Positions 45,947-56,486 of a DNA stretch of 64,000 nucleotides are shown piece by piece. The position numbers were made by a program, and so were the translations under genes. The stretch is taken from NCBI GenBank assembly GCA_030435675.1, contig CM059624.1, forward strand, positions 10,688,769 to 10,752,768, written 5' to 3'. The DNA comes from Steinernema hermaphroditum (lineage: Eukaryota; Nematoda; Chromadorea; Rhabditida; Steinernematidae). The notes under the pieces were generated by a model that saw only the letters and a list, made by a program, of their open reading frames with translations, was not told the origin of the DNA and searched no databases. The number at the start of each line of letters is the position of its first letter. Position 1 is the first letter of the stretch.

Positions 45947-46056
45947 CGGGCGGCAGTGACTGGCTTCTTGGCAAGACGGTGGAAGTACGGCTGCCTGGTG
46001 TTCTAGGCTTTCTAGGAGCCGGGGCCATCATTATGCCAACAACAACGACCGACAAC
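45947..46056 (+). repeat. Dispersed repeat family, fragment 1
   Basis: About 110 bp similar to the reverse complement of 58190-58300 (shared blocks TGGCTTCTTGGCAA, CGGTGGAAGTACGG, TATGCCAACAACAACG). In one frame both copies would encode DWLLGKTVEVR followed by G-LGAG. A one-base insertion in the 58.2 kb copy then shifts the frame. This suggests a decayed mobile element or retrocopy; the family is not known to me. Confidence 0.65.
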
Positions 46057-47078
46057 TTCAGCGGACCTTACAGAGAGCAAGTCTGGCACAAGAAAAGACA
46101 CAAAAATGGTTGAGGAAGATGAACACTTTATTCACTTCATGTTTTAAGATGTTTCCTTGATGAACTTGAAAAAATACAACAAAAAAGAAAGAACAACGGG
46201 AAACAATACCCAATTTACAGAGATTACAAAAGCTGAGAAGCAGTTTGCAGGAGAGGAACAAGCGAACTTTGGAATTTATTCGAGGACGTTTGGCGCATGC
46301 CTATTTATGACTGTCGATATGGATAACACCTTGTTGACAAAACATTTGTGTTTACGTAAAGCGATCGTTTATGGAATGCTGATCACCTAAGAGTTGCAAA
46401 TATCTGATCACGAAGCACCGCAAAGTGTTGTGTAGTAGCAGTGACTAATTTACTTATTTTCCTTCATATTGTCATCATACATTATGTCTTTCACACACGC
46501 GCGGCTAACCGTAGGCCTATTACAGTTAAAGAGTCCAAAAATCGAATTTTGAACAAAGATCGTATGGTCAACAAAGTAAGGAGACGTCAGTCTCTTAACA
46601 GTTATTCATCAATCCGTTTTCTCTATCGCTTCTTGAAGGTGTGAGTTTTCAATAAATTAACCTCTTCGAACAAGAAATGTGAACAGTGGACCCAAGAAAA
46701 AATCATTCATTTTTGACCTCGAACATAGAAAGCTAAACCTGTTTCATCCGATGCGATCAGATCATTAGATCAAGAAGTTAGTGATCGATTCCGAATGAAA
46801 CAAACAGAGTGAGCATCTAGCTAGAGCTCCCTAGAGAAAACCCGAGTCAAACAACTCAAATAGACAGCTGCACCACTTATAAATAGTATGGTCGAGAGCA
46901 TTTGTCGCTATCTGCACGTCACAATCAACAACGCTAACTGCAAATACCTATAACCTCTTTTTTTCTGTTTGCCTTGGCTTCAGCAAGAAACGTTGCGGAC
47001 AACCGTGTACAAACATTGTGACGACAGGCGGTATTCGATGACAAACAGTGAACGCTCAATATGTTCGGAGATAACAGC

Positions 47079-47084
47079 TTTATT
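47079..47084 (-). promoter_or_regulatory. AATAAA poly(A) signal
   Basis: Minus-strand AATAAA starts 39 bases after the zinc-finger gene's stop codon. Confidence 0.6.
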
Positions 47085-47122
47085 GGCATTCAACAGATCG
47101 AGGTTGCAACAACTAGAAGAAT

Positions 47123-48312
47123 TCAGCTTGATTCATATCCGTTCTCCTCGTCGTAGTACTCGTCGGCGTTTTTGGTGGTGATGTTCCGCGATCGTTTGAG
47201 TTTGCGGGCAGGTTCCTTGGTCGTCTGGAAATGAAACACAAGTTATTTGAAATCACGCATTGTTATGGAATGTTTCCTGTCTAATAGTTGTACACATTTA
47301 GTCACTTTCTTATTTCTGAGTCCCTACAGCTAAGATAGAATCTAGACGACACTGTCAACTCTACCGTACCTTTCTCTTTCCTCTAGGCGTTTTCGTCGGC
47401 TGAGAGATCTTGTAGGGGAAGCACTTTTTGACCATCTGACGGATCTCGTCGTTGTACTTATCGCGATTGTCCTCAATAAGAGATTCGTCGCCGTTGTGTG
47501 CAGCCTTGACGTGCTTGGCGATGTCCGAACGGGCGATCGTCAGCCACGTTTTGTTGCATCCGAGACATCTGAAGATTTCTCTGCGGAGATGTCTAAACGC
47601 CTTCCTTCAGTGGCAGTCTTACGGTCGCTTCTCACCTCGTGTTAACGTGATAGGCAAAGCTTGTCCTCTGGGCGGTTGTCATGTTGCCACATTCCAGGCA
47701 AGGCATCAACTCTATCTTTCTAGGCTCGACCTGCTCGGCTGGGGCTTGTTCAGGCACCTCTTCCTCCACTGCCTGTTCTGGAGGCGACTGAGAAACATCA
47801 TCCGCGACGTCCTCGTTGATGTCGGCCTCGACATCGCCTTCGTCGATCTCCAGAGGAGGCGAGCAGCCATAGTTGTCGTCCTCCTCCTGCTTGATGCACT
47901 CCTCGTTGTAGGCGACCGTCGGCGGAGAGGCACTTTCCACGGGTTTGCTTTTCTGTTGCCATTTGGCGGTGTTGCTGGCCCGAGATGTTGCCAAACTGGT
48001 GTTTAGGATGGCTTTTACTTCTTTTTGTTTTCTCATGCCGTCTGCGGAAACAATGCAACGGATTTTGAGATCTGGATCCTAAATACATCGTCCTTCGGTA
48101 ACAGAAAGGAATCATTGACTAACCATAGCATTGGTGAGATTGTGCGTTTGCCGATAGTGAAAGCGAATGGAATATTCCGTCGGAAATCGCGCATATTTGC
48201 AGCGAGCGCACTCGTATGGAACGTGCCGTACGTGATCGACGGCGATGTGGATCTCCAACTCTTGGGCGGTCGGGAATTCGCCTTCGATGTTGCACAGCGA
48301 ACAGGTCAACAT
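47123..48312 (-). CDS. C2H2 zinc-finger protein
   Basis: Four exons (48312-48124, 48078-47636, 47580-47370, 47224-47123) give 314 aa. Fingers seen: residues 4-27 (CSLC-X14-H-X4-H); 35-57 (CARC-X13-H-X4-H); an incomplete third near residue 192 (CLECGNMTTAQRTSFAYH, no second His); and a fourth near 214-238 (CLGCNKTWLTIARSDIAKHVKAAH). Between fingers 2 and 3 is a low-complexity, acidic region (KQEEDDNYG, IDEGDVEADINEDVADDV, VEEEVPEQAPAEQ). The C-terminus is basic then acidic (RGKRK, RKLKRSR, DEYYDEENGYESS), compatible with nuclear localisation. It is likely a DNA-binding regulator; paired fingers with YECARCKYARFPTEY-like linkers occur in nematode-expanded families, but I cannot name a gene. The ATG at 48312 follows an acceptor-like GTCTTCAG by 13 bases; the frame extends upstream to an ATG at 48366. 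Confidence 0.82.
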
Positions 48313-49121
48313 CGCGCTGAGATCTGAAGACGATCGATTGCAAAGGAATAAATGGTTCTCTCGCATCGCTAATAGAAATGTTCGCTTTGCTTCGCGAAAA
48401 ACAGAGCGCCTCGACGAATGATAAACAGAAAATCGACTGGCCTACATGGGTCGAAGTTGGGGCGCCGCAGTCACCTCGACGTGGTCCCGACGCGACTTTG
48501 GAAATGATCAAACGGTCATATCGAGGATTCATTTTCCAGATTTAGCTTTCCATTTCAATTCATCTTCATCACTTCGGATTTCAAACCGAATTCTTAGTCA
48601 GGGTTTTGATAAGATATTAAGTTTAACACATACTCCATCAGAAATGGATAGAGCATCGATTGCGTTTTGGAAACATCCACCGTTCGGTTCCCCTGCTTTT
48701 CACGAGCCAGTTTCATCATCGATCGACCACTTGCATCTAGTTCGATGAAATGCTTCATCTGTGCATACACTATCGGAAATGTCATCCGTTCGTCATATGA
48801 CTGAGCACCTCATAATCACTTTGTTTTGGCTAAGTAGGCTTAACAATGTAATAAGGTTTTGCTCAGTTAGCCTTAACCTACTTACTGGTTGTAAACACTA
48901 TACACGAAGGTTCCTATCATGTAAGCCATTGTACAAGTCATTATGGGTGAAATGAGCAGACTATTCAAAACTCTACTTTTTTTATTCAGAATTGTACAGC
49001 TAAAATGGGACAACTGTTTTTTAACAAAGCGATGACATTCTGCTATCATAGCCTCCTTTGTAATATATCGAAAGAATCGAAACGAAACAAGCAACAGTTC
49101 AACCAAGAAAAGCAAAAGATT
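48313..49121. other. Zinc-finger gene upstream region
   Basis: The upstream flank of the zinc-finger gene and downstream flank of the tRNA-Pro. No supportable gene seen. Confidence 0.4.
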
Positions 49122-49193
49122 GGGCTGAGCCGGTGATCGAAACCGGGACCTCTCGCACCCGAAGCGAGAATCATACCACTAGACCACTCAGCC
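49122..49193 (-). tRNA. tRNA-Pro(CGG)
   Basis: A 72-nt cloverleaf on the minus strand. The acceptor GGCTGAG pairs with CTCAGCC, discriminator C; box A is TGGTCTAGTGGTA; the anticodon arm CTCGC-TTCGGGT-GCGAG gives CGG. The T-arm reads CCGGT-TTCGATC-ACCGG: still a five-pair stem, but the usually invariant G53-C61 pair is T-A, so box B departs from GGTTCGANTCC. It may be functional or a slightly decayed copy. Confidence 0.8.
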
Positions 49194-49380
49194 ACATGGT
49201 CGTGAAATACACAATGTGCACATGATGTCGACGGCAAACAATGCGGATTCGATGTTTTCCAAGCAATTGTGATGCTATGTCGTTAATTATGGTTCTCGGC
49301 GCAAGTTTATGAATTGCGGATCTTGGTGGATAGTGTCCATGCGTGACTCAACCAGGACGATTTCATAAAACTACATTCAA

Positions 49381-49457
49381 CGACCGACCACCGCTCACTC
49401 AGCTCATTCGGCGAGCTTCAAAGAGAGCGAGTGGACGACCCGACCGATGGCTGGGGG
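49381..49457 (+). repeat. Dispersed repeat family, fragment 2
   Basis: Similar to the reverse complement of 58125-58190: shared blocks include CGCTCACTCA-CTCAT, then AGTGG-CGA-CCGA-CGAT and TGGGGGC. It overlaps the part of the element missing from fragment 1. Confidence 0.5.
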
Positions 49458-49620
49458 CTCATCTAACTCAAAAACCCATTCGAATTACATCCGTGTGAAA
49501 CTGTAGAAATCCCATTAAATGTATTTGGTTCTAGATGGCATTATTGTTCATTTTGATCCCAATACAAGAAATATTATCCCCTATATATAAATGGAGAACC
49601 GACGGGTCCGTTGGTCTGTT

Positions 49621-49643
49621 TGTGTGTGTGTGTGTGTGTGTGT
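49621..49643 (+). repeat. (TG)n microsatellite
   Basis: An 11.5-unit TG run inside repeat copy 1. The inverted copy carries a shorter CA run at about 62803-62814. Confidence 0.9.
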
Positions 49644-49880
49644 TTTTCCGTGCGCATGGCGGAAACACCCACACAAAATAAGGACCCCGAGGGGAACCGA
49701 ACCCGGCACCGCCCGCTTACAAACGAAGCACGTTCGCAATGAGCCACACAAGCAGTTGAGATGGTAGCGCTATAGTTCCACCATATCTCTGGGGACGCAA
49801 GGCTTTGCGTTTCTTCACAGTTTTTGTGCCGTTTTTAGCGTATTTTTTAGCTTTGCAGATTTTTGGACAACATCAGTCAT

Positions 49881-50060
49881 TTGCATGAGCACCAATCCTG
49901 CCGCCCGCAGGGCTATGGTGTCTTGCCGCCCGCAGGGCTACAGTTTTTGGCCCCAAATTCAGCTCTTTGCATGAGCACCAATCTTGCCGCCCGCAGGGCT
50001 ATGGTGTCTTGCCGCCCGCAGGGCTACAGTTTTTTGGCCCCAACTTCAGCCATTTGCATG
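49881..50060 (+). repeat. Internal 86-bp tandem duplication in repeat copy 1
   Basis: A unit starting TTGCATGAGCACCAAT at 49881 is repeated at 49967 and begins again at 50054. Each full unit has two TGCCGCCCGCAGGGCTA blocks, giving four in copy 1 against two recognisable ones in copy 2. Confidence 0.85.
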
Positions 50061-50124
50061 AGCTCCTAATTGGCTTTTAGTACCTGGAGGGCGCGAATTC
50101 GCGCGCAGCCGGGTTTATTTATTT

Positions 50125-51609
50125 TCATAAGCCGTCTCGAGTTAATTTAATTTTTACAGGGTGCTTGATGCATGGACTGTTCTCGGGATTAATGCTGAAC
50201 AACTTCGCATTCTTATAGATGCCGTACACACATCTAAGCCGATTTTTGTCGTTTTCCCTCACGAATTTGTCCGGGTAGAACTTCGGGTCGTAGTAGGGCA
50301 GCGCTCCGTTGTAGGGCGCTGGTTCACAGTCACAGGGCTGCGCCTTCCACATGGTGCTCCATGACGGCTGCCAACTGTATTTGTGAGGATTCGCATCGAA
50401 GCCTTCCAGCATTCCTGTAACTTTGTTTTCTGGGATATATGGGGAGGTACAGCCTAACCTCTACAAGAAATCGTTCTTTCGATTCCAGCTGAGACGTTCA
50501 GGTGTCGGCAGAACCACTTGAAGGCTTTGATTCTTCGAGATTCCCCAGCCCCTCCAGGATCCTCCTCGTCTTCACCTCCACACTCCTTGTTGATTATCAA
50601 GCTCGTAGGGCCAAACACAGAACCCTCATAGCCAGCTCGCCTATTTTTGGCGCTCGGCCTCCAATTTCCCATCATCACATCGTGCATCGAGGGCTTCGGA
50701 GGTTGCGGGGTCATGTAGAACCACAGACTGGCCAGCATCGCCAGGGGAGGATCCATCTTGGTCAGAATCAAATTAGGCTCCTCCAGTAGATTGACGTTGA
50801 TCTTCCTCGTTCTCAAGAAATGTTCGAACTGGCCATAGTTGTAATTCCACGAGAGTTGCAATGGTCCGCGTCCAAAGTAGCACCCTTTGTAGATCGTCGA
50901 ATTTCCCTCATCTTCATGTTTATCGGCACAGGGGTACCAGAAATCGATCTCTTTATTGGAGCTACAGTATCGTCCCCGTGAATAGCAGATCGCGGCGTCG
51001 TTCACGGAATACTCCCGCGTTTCAGGTGCTACCAAATCGGACTCCGGGCCTCCCTCGAACCAGTTGAAGAAGCCTCCTCTGTAGAAACAGTCATTTGCCT
51101 CTTCTGTTGTCAGCGTTGTGCTAAAGACAACATATTGCTGGCTAATGCATTCAACCTACTTGTAGAGATCTATGTTATTTTCTCCCGTCTCCTGAATAAC
51201 ATGGGCGAAGAAGGCAGCCACATCCCTTCTCTGCATCTCCTTCTTCGTGAATCCATGACCTTCTTTCCCAGCCCCGAACTCGGGAAAGTACCTCGACGCA
51301 ATTATGAATGCCTCGTACGAATACGGTAGACACTTATGTGGGCCCCAGCCAAGGTTCGCAAAGGGAAAAAGATCCTAAAATTCGTTTGTGCATAAAAGAA
51401 TCAAACGAAAAGCGTACATAAAACATCTCCCTCGTAAACCACCGCTGGAGAGGAGTTCTGGGTAATCTGCTCGGATCAGATGCCTTTGTGCAATCCTGGC
51501 TCAACGGGCTACCGTACCGTTTCGGTTTGGGGCATTTCTGCAATTCTGTGGCGACAGCCAGTGATAGGCAAAATATCGAGCAGAGCGAGAAGACAGCCGA
51601 ACTGGACAT
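50125..51609 (-). CDS. Secreted GH19-family chitinase
   Basis: Four exons (51609-51418, 51374-51160, 51120-50459, 50414-50125) give 452 aa. Residues 1-20 (MSSSAVFSLCSIFCLSLAVA) form a clear signal peptide. The glycoside hydrolase family 19 fold is shown by AAFFAHVIQETG, whose Glu (about residue 126) aligns with the catalytic acid of plant class I/II chitinases; NDCFYRGGFFNWFEGGP; and the hallmark GCYFGRGPLQLSWNYNYG near residue 235. The second catalytic Glu could not be placed with confidence. Many Cys residues suggest disulfides, fitting a secreted enzyme. It would hydrolyse chitin, in eggshell, pharyngeal cuticle or food/fungal walls. GH19 enzymes are best known from plants and bacteria but also form nematode families. 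The C-terminal exon (about 97 aa, DCEPAPYNGALPYYDPKF) is a less typical extension. An interspersed repeat begins directly after the stop codon. Confidence 0.9.
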
Positions 51610-52291
51610 CGAACAAACAAACAGTGGTTTCTCGCGCTGACCGAAGGCTCTTCAAACGACAAACAGAATCGGAGACCCGATCGACGGGAAAGAGCCGAGA
51701 TGAGTGGAAAGCGTGAGTAATCAAATGAGTCCAAGGGCCTTTTTTATCGTTCCGCAAAATTCAATTCGTTAGGAACAATTCGAATGGAACTGATTTTTTA
51801 TGTTGTGTATGTGTTTGTTGATTAGAGCTTTTCCAAACAGTCTTTTGCAATTGTATAATGATTTTCGAGTCTGTTTCCTAAACAGTTAAATTTTTCGCAG
51901 TTCTCACTGAGAACTCACTTACTCTTTTATAATGAATCAATTTGGAATCGTATGTTTGAAACTGACGTCTGTTTCCTTGGGTGGTATCTGCTTCCGGTTA
52001 TTGCTACTGGTAAGTTGTTGGAATGTTCAAAGTAGGGTGGACTGCATGGTTACACAGTTTAATGTTTTTTCATGTTTTCATGTTAATTTTGTCGCATGTT
52101 TGTGGAAATCTTAACACTGAGAAGGCATCATTCGCGCTTTAATGTTCAAATCTACATGTTCCTGTTTCCGCCGGTCTTTCCGGTTTCCAAAGTTAGCAAC
52201 TTTAGGCAATTTAGGTAATTGAATGGCGACATAATTGCATCCTATCTAAAGAAACATCGATGTATACATCCATGGCAATTATCTTGTTATT
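51610..52291. other. Intergenic stretch, chitinase to receptor A
   Basis: Upstream flank of the chitinase and 3' flank of receptor A, both minus-strand genes. No gene or repeat recognised. Confidence 0.45.
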
Positions 52292-53424
52292 TCACGCGGC
52301 TGTCTTGCTGCTTACAACCGACGGCCGGATCGCGAACACGGTCGATTTCTTCTTGAACAAGGCTACAAACGCTCGGCGGTAGTCGGTGAAGACGAAGAGG
52401 ATCGTGAAGGAGGAGAGGAAAAGGCGACACTGCAATCGTTCATTAACAGAATGAACATGCATAAATAGACATACGGCGAGAAGTGAGGGGCGGAAGTGGA
52501 CCTTGACATAGCAGATCTGGTGGTATACGGGAGTGTCAAAGCTCAAGAAGATCGTCATAATATCAGTGCACAAGGAGTTGGCTGAAACAGTAGGCAATAC
52601 TTGTGATGGAGCAGTAGGTACACTCACGAATCAGGAAGACGTTAGGCGGTGTGATGTAGAAAAGAATCATCAGAAGTTGCCGTTTCATGTAGTATTTGCT
52701 CGTGTCACTTTTCATCGCCTCGCTCACGACCTTCGGTTTCCGATTGAACGAAACGATCGTCTTGATGCACTGAGGAGTTTCTGTGAAATGTCCGTCACCG
52801 AGAATTACGAACTAACCACAACGTAGAGCACCACGAAGGCCACGAAAGTGGAGATCTCCATAGCGCCTTCGATGTAGTCGGTCCAGTTGACAGGGGCCTG
52901 TCTCGTGTATTTCAGAAAAAGCATTTCGGACTGATTGGCCGAAAACGTTGCATTAAGACTGGCGAGGAGAGCGACGATTTGGGCGACGAAGAAGGTGGCA
53001 TAGATCGTCCTGTCCTTGAAGTGCTTCTTCGCGAAGAGCGGTTGAGCAAAGGACACATAAGTGACGGCGACGAGGAGGATGGCCAGCATACGGTAGCCAT
53101 ATGCACAAAAGTAGAGTACGAAGTCAGTGGTGTACTCGACAGCGGTGCGATTTGTACTTAAGGCAAACGATTGGGGAGGTCCGGGAGTTTGGAAGCCTAC
53201 GTTATGCTGAGGTCGAAGTGTTCTCCCGCTCCAGAGAGCTGCAAAACGGTGGCGGTGGTTGAGTAGAGAGAGTAGACGAGACTCGGGATGGTCAAGTTCA
53301 AGGCGAAGATCCTGATTACGGTATGACGGACTTTCTTGAACGACAGGAAGATGACGAGGACGTTTATGAGAATGTGAGGAATTGGAAGGATTGTGGACAC
53401 CAGGCGATCAATCGTCTCAATCAT
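52292..53424 (-). CDS. Seven-helix serpentine receptor A
   Basis: Five exons (53424-53201, 53156-52817, 52769-52628, 52581-52475, 52429-52292) give 316 aa. It looks like a nematode-type chemosensory G-protein-coupled receptor; no class name can be assigned. Hydrophobic segments are spaced for seven helices. The shared family blocks are PIPHILINVLVIFLSFKKVR (TM1 and loop), IRIFALNLTIPSLVYSLYS (TM2), FVLYFCAYGYRMLAILLVAV (TM3), then FAQPLFAKKHF, PVNWTDYIEG, QLLMILFYITPPN, DTPVYHQICYVKVH and FTDYRRAFVALFKKK at the tail. N-terminus is extracellular and only about 12 residues before TM1. It is paralogous to receptor B (59835) with four identical intron positions, but its 340-nt second exon equals B's exons 2 plus 3 (150+190), so one intron was lost here or gained there. 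Likely ligands are unknown. Confidence 0.82.
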
Positions 53425-53430
53425 CTCGAC

Positions 53431-53440
53431 CTGAAATAGA
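53431..53440 (-). promoter_or_regulatory. Acceptor-like site before receptor A start
   Basis: TTCTATTTCAG on the minus strand ends seven bases before the ATG at 53424. It suggests trans-splicing or a 5'UTR intron. Confidence 0.45.
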
Positions 53441-56400
53441 ATAGGAGAGATAATACTCGAATGGAGAGCCAGAGTACATCGCACGGACAGGATTCTAATT
53501 ACGAATTAGTACGGAATGTATAAGGGACGGAAATGAAGATGCATGCCCTAATAAGTACGAGTGTTTTGCCTTGTTTCGCTCCAGCAGTTCGCAGGTTGTA
53601 CTTAGTTTAAGAGCGTTTCAGAAACACCACCACATATAATAAACATTTTTTGTATGTGGGTGCTCGAATACAAAATATTGCACTTATAAATGACCCTAAA
53701 GAATCTGCAGATTGAGTTGAATAATAAGCAGCAAAATGAATAAAAGCCTCCATCGACAATTCCGAGCTCAACAATTGAAAAAGGCGTCAACATGCAATGC
53801 TGCTTCCAACCACGCGTAGCCGAAATCTTCCTATGTCACGAACGTGGAGTAACTCTGGCGATGCAAGCAGATTTAATGGGCACAACAAGCTGTTGAACAA
53901 TGCAAGTTTGTGCAAAATGTCGTAAGAGCGAGCTACGGCAAAGCGGAAGTCATTAGTCTTTAGAATAAACCAAGCCCTCCTACAGTATACAATATGGCTG
54001 AAGATCAAAATTCATCGTATGGGCATCGAGTGTTCGAACAGACGTTTGTTGCTTCCAAACAATTACTTAAAGGACAAGTACCGAATGCTTGGAAACAATT
54101 ATTTTAAGTCGAAGATGAAGTAGAAATGAATCGAGTGGACTTCAGAATCTTCACAATGAAGCCGTACGCAGAACGCTTCCGATATGGACAACAAACAAAT
54201 GGGCACCACTGAAATTTTCCTCGCCTACACATCAATTGAAAATCGTCATTTTTATTGGAACATATAAGGTGGGCATATATTTTCTTCCGCCTTTAACGTG
54301 TTGGTTTATGAGAAAACGGAAACGAAACGAACAAGCGCATTTCGAATATAACCTCTAGGCAAATTCAACAACGAATCCATTAAGAGAACGAAAAACGTGG
54401 ATTTACTCAAAGTGGCGCCTCTAACATCGGCTTTTGTCTTTCAAAACAAACAGTTAGCGAATGGTTCGTAGAAAATTATTCTACTCTTTTCGAACCGTCA
54501 TTTCAAGAGAATCTCGCATAGCCAACCACAAACTAAAGAGTCTACGTCTGCTATGAAACAATTACGAGATCATGATTGTTGTGCACTCCTATTCCACAGC
54601 GCTCGCGTTTCATAGAAGCACGTTCACAGAACTGATCGACGAGAAGATGGCGGTAAAGACCAGAAATAGTCGCCCTGATTCATGTTCTACTTGAGGCGAC
54701 ATCCGTTTCCCACGCGGCGTTCCCCGAATGCTGCTTAGAAATCTTTCAACAGTACAGCGAACGTCATGTAGTCTGGCGACACATTGTACTTTCGCACAAG
54801 TTATGTGCAGTAAAAGCCTTAATCTTTTGGAGTGGATCCTTTGACAATTCCCGGAAATCCGACTCTTCAGCTCCGCATAACGGATAAGGAACCTCTTTCA
54901 GGATCAAAAAGGCAAACTTCCACGAACGATACAGTAGATGCATATCATCACGAGAGTTCGGCTAAAACTCGCATAGAATGTACGATAATTAATTCCGCCC
55001 TCACACATTGTCAAACTATGAATGTGGAGTTGTAGTAGACCTCTAGGGGCACAGCGTCTGGGACGTCCAAGTATCGCTTTCGACAGAAGCCAACAATGAC
55101 TAATCGACCAAGCCAACAATGGCAAAAGCAACTACGTGAACTCAACTGTTTCTAGGAAGCGAATGACTTGTTTTATGTGAGAACCAGGTTAATATCACCG
55201 ATTTGAACGACAACCTCTACATCTATGAACGTTCCAATAACAGTCATCGTAGTCTCGGTCTTTAACACGCAAATGCAAAATTACCTACCTTGACCAGTAA
55301 ATAGTGCCCTAGTGCAACGTGCAACGGATCACATCGGAGCTGAAAGATGCTAACTATAGTATTTCATTCGAAGTACGGCACTTTCGAAGAGTGTGGTCAG
55401 CGAGATGATTATTTCATTAAAAGTGGAACGAAATGAATTACTCACTATTGATAGCTCCTTTGCAGAACTGAACTTTTAGGGCTAGGCTAAGCTAGTTAGA
55501 CACGTCATCATTGAGTTGCTGATGCAAAAAAAGCTCATAATTGCTCACGATGCAGCACGCTTGTATCTTCTAGGGCTAATATAACTGCAGGTTTGCTGCA
55601 TAGCTTATTTGCTTTATTTTTGAATGGCAGCGTTGAGGTCCACTTGTTTGATGTAAATGAGTGTTGGTGTTTCTCCTCACTACAAAGTGAAGGTCCTAGA
55701 CCGACCATGAGAATTGCTATAAAACAGCCGTAGATATAAATATAGCTGGTGAAGTACGTTTTCAGGCCTAGCAATAAGTCCAAAATCACCGGTTTCCCTA
55801 GACTCCATAACGACTCTGCTCGTTCTCGTTGTTTACAGCAGTTTTGGGAGGGTCCGTGTTTCATCAAGTTAGCGACAACTACACGGTAAGTTCATTTTGG
55901 TTGCAAAAAGGTAAAATAGGTGGAGAAAAAGATTACGGTCTTCTTCATTCAATGGCATTAAGCAGTGCAGGGCGTCTCGTATGAAGACGTGCCACACAGT
56001 GACACTCTATCGGAAATGAGCACCTGAAAGCGTGCATATCACTTGGCATTGGTAAGGAGCCTGGGACAGATAACAAGATTTTCTTGGAAGTTCTAAAAAA
56101 AGTCTTTAGTAAACAAGTTCTGGAATTTCTTGATGTGATGCTGATTCGCAAGCAACTTTTCACTTATAAGTTATAAGTTTTGTTCCCACACCCTTTTTCA
56201 AGAACGTCGTAGTCGTTCTTTGCATAGGCCGCTGAGGCAAACGAGGATCTGACTTTCTTCGCCACGCAAACACGGTAGTGCTCAGATATTCCTCGAAAGA
56301 GTCAATTTTCGCAAAACTCAGGGAAATATGCAAAAATAAAATGCCTCCTTCTTCCATCATTACCGTACTTCCCCAAAGGTTCACACCTTCTGACGTGACT

Positions 56401-56486
56401 GAAATGAGGCAACATTCATTGTAGGACAATCCAATACCACAAAAATATTTAATAACGCCCTAATTTCTTAATACACACCATACACA
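53441..56486. other. Gene-poor stretch, 3 kb
   Basis: No supportable exon chain. A 89-codon frame at 56160-56429 (-, MSYNECCLISVTSEGVN) and a 110-codon frame at 55535-55867 (-) have plausible composition but no domain, neighbours in phase or poly(A) context. Confidence 0.4.

Larger units (their letters stand above)
34782..47122. other. Gene-poor stretch, 12.3 kb
   Basis: No exon chain could be supported. Many frames over 60 codons exist, mostly overlapping each other in the CpG-rich part at 37.4-38.7 kb where stop codons are rare by composition. Frames at 35892-35975 (+, MTEAPGLSPSDSRRSVDV), 39925-40110 (+) and 42213-42075 (-) have more protein-like composition but no convincing partners. 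The region might contain long 5' introns or promoters of a gene I have missed. Confidence 0.4.
49580..50123 (-). repeat. Interspersed repeat with tRNA-like module, copy 1
   Basis: Read on the minus strand this 544-bp segment matches 62369-62853 (plus) along nearly its whole length. Order: AATAAA-rich end, palindrome GCGCGAATTCGCGC, repeated TAGCCCTGCGGGCGGCA, an A-rich middle, the block GCGCTACCATCTCAACTG, a tRNA-like module (49750-49683) with box A-like TGGCTCATTGCG and box B-like GGGTTCGGTTCCC followed by TTATTTT, a GT/CA microsatellite and a TATATATA end. It looks like a Pol III-promoted, SINE-like retroposon or composite element. Copies are inverted relative to each other 12.8 kb apart. 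No open frame or transposase. Confidence 0.75.

Noticed and set aside
49600..49660. (TG)n run as a telomeric or subtelomeric tract
   Set aside because: It is an ordinary dinucleotide microsatellite inside an interspersed repeat; the nematode telomere unit TTAGGC is not tandemly repeated here.
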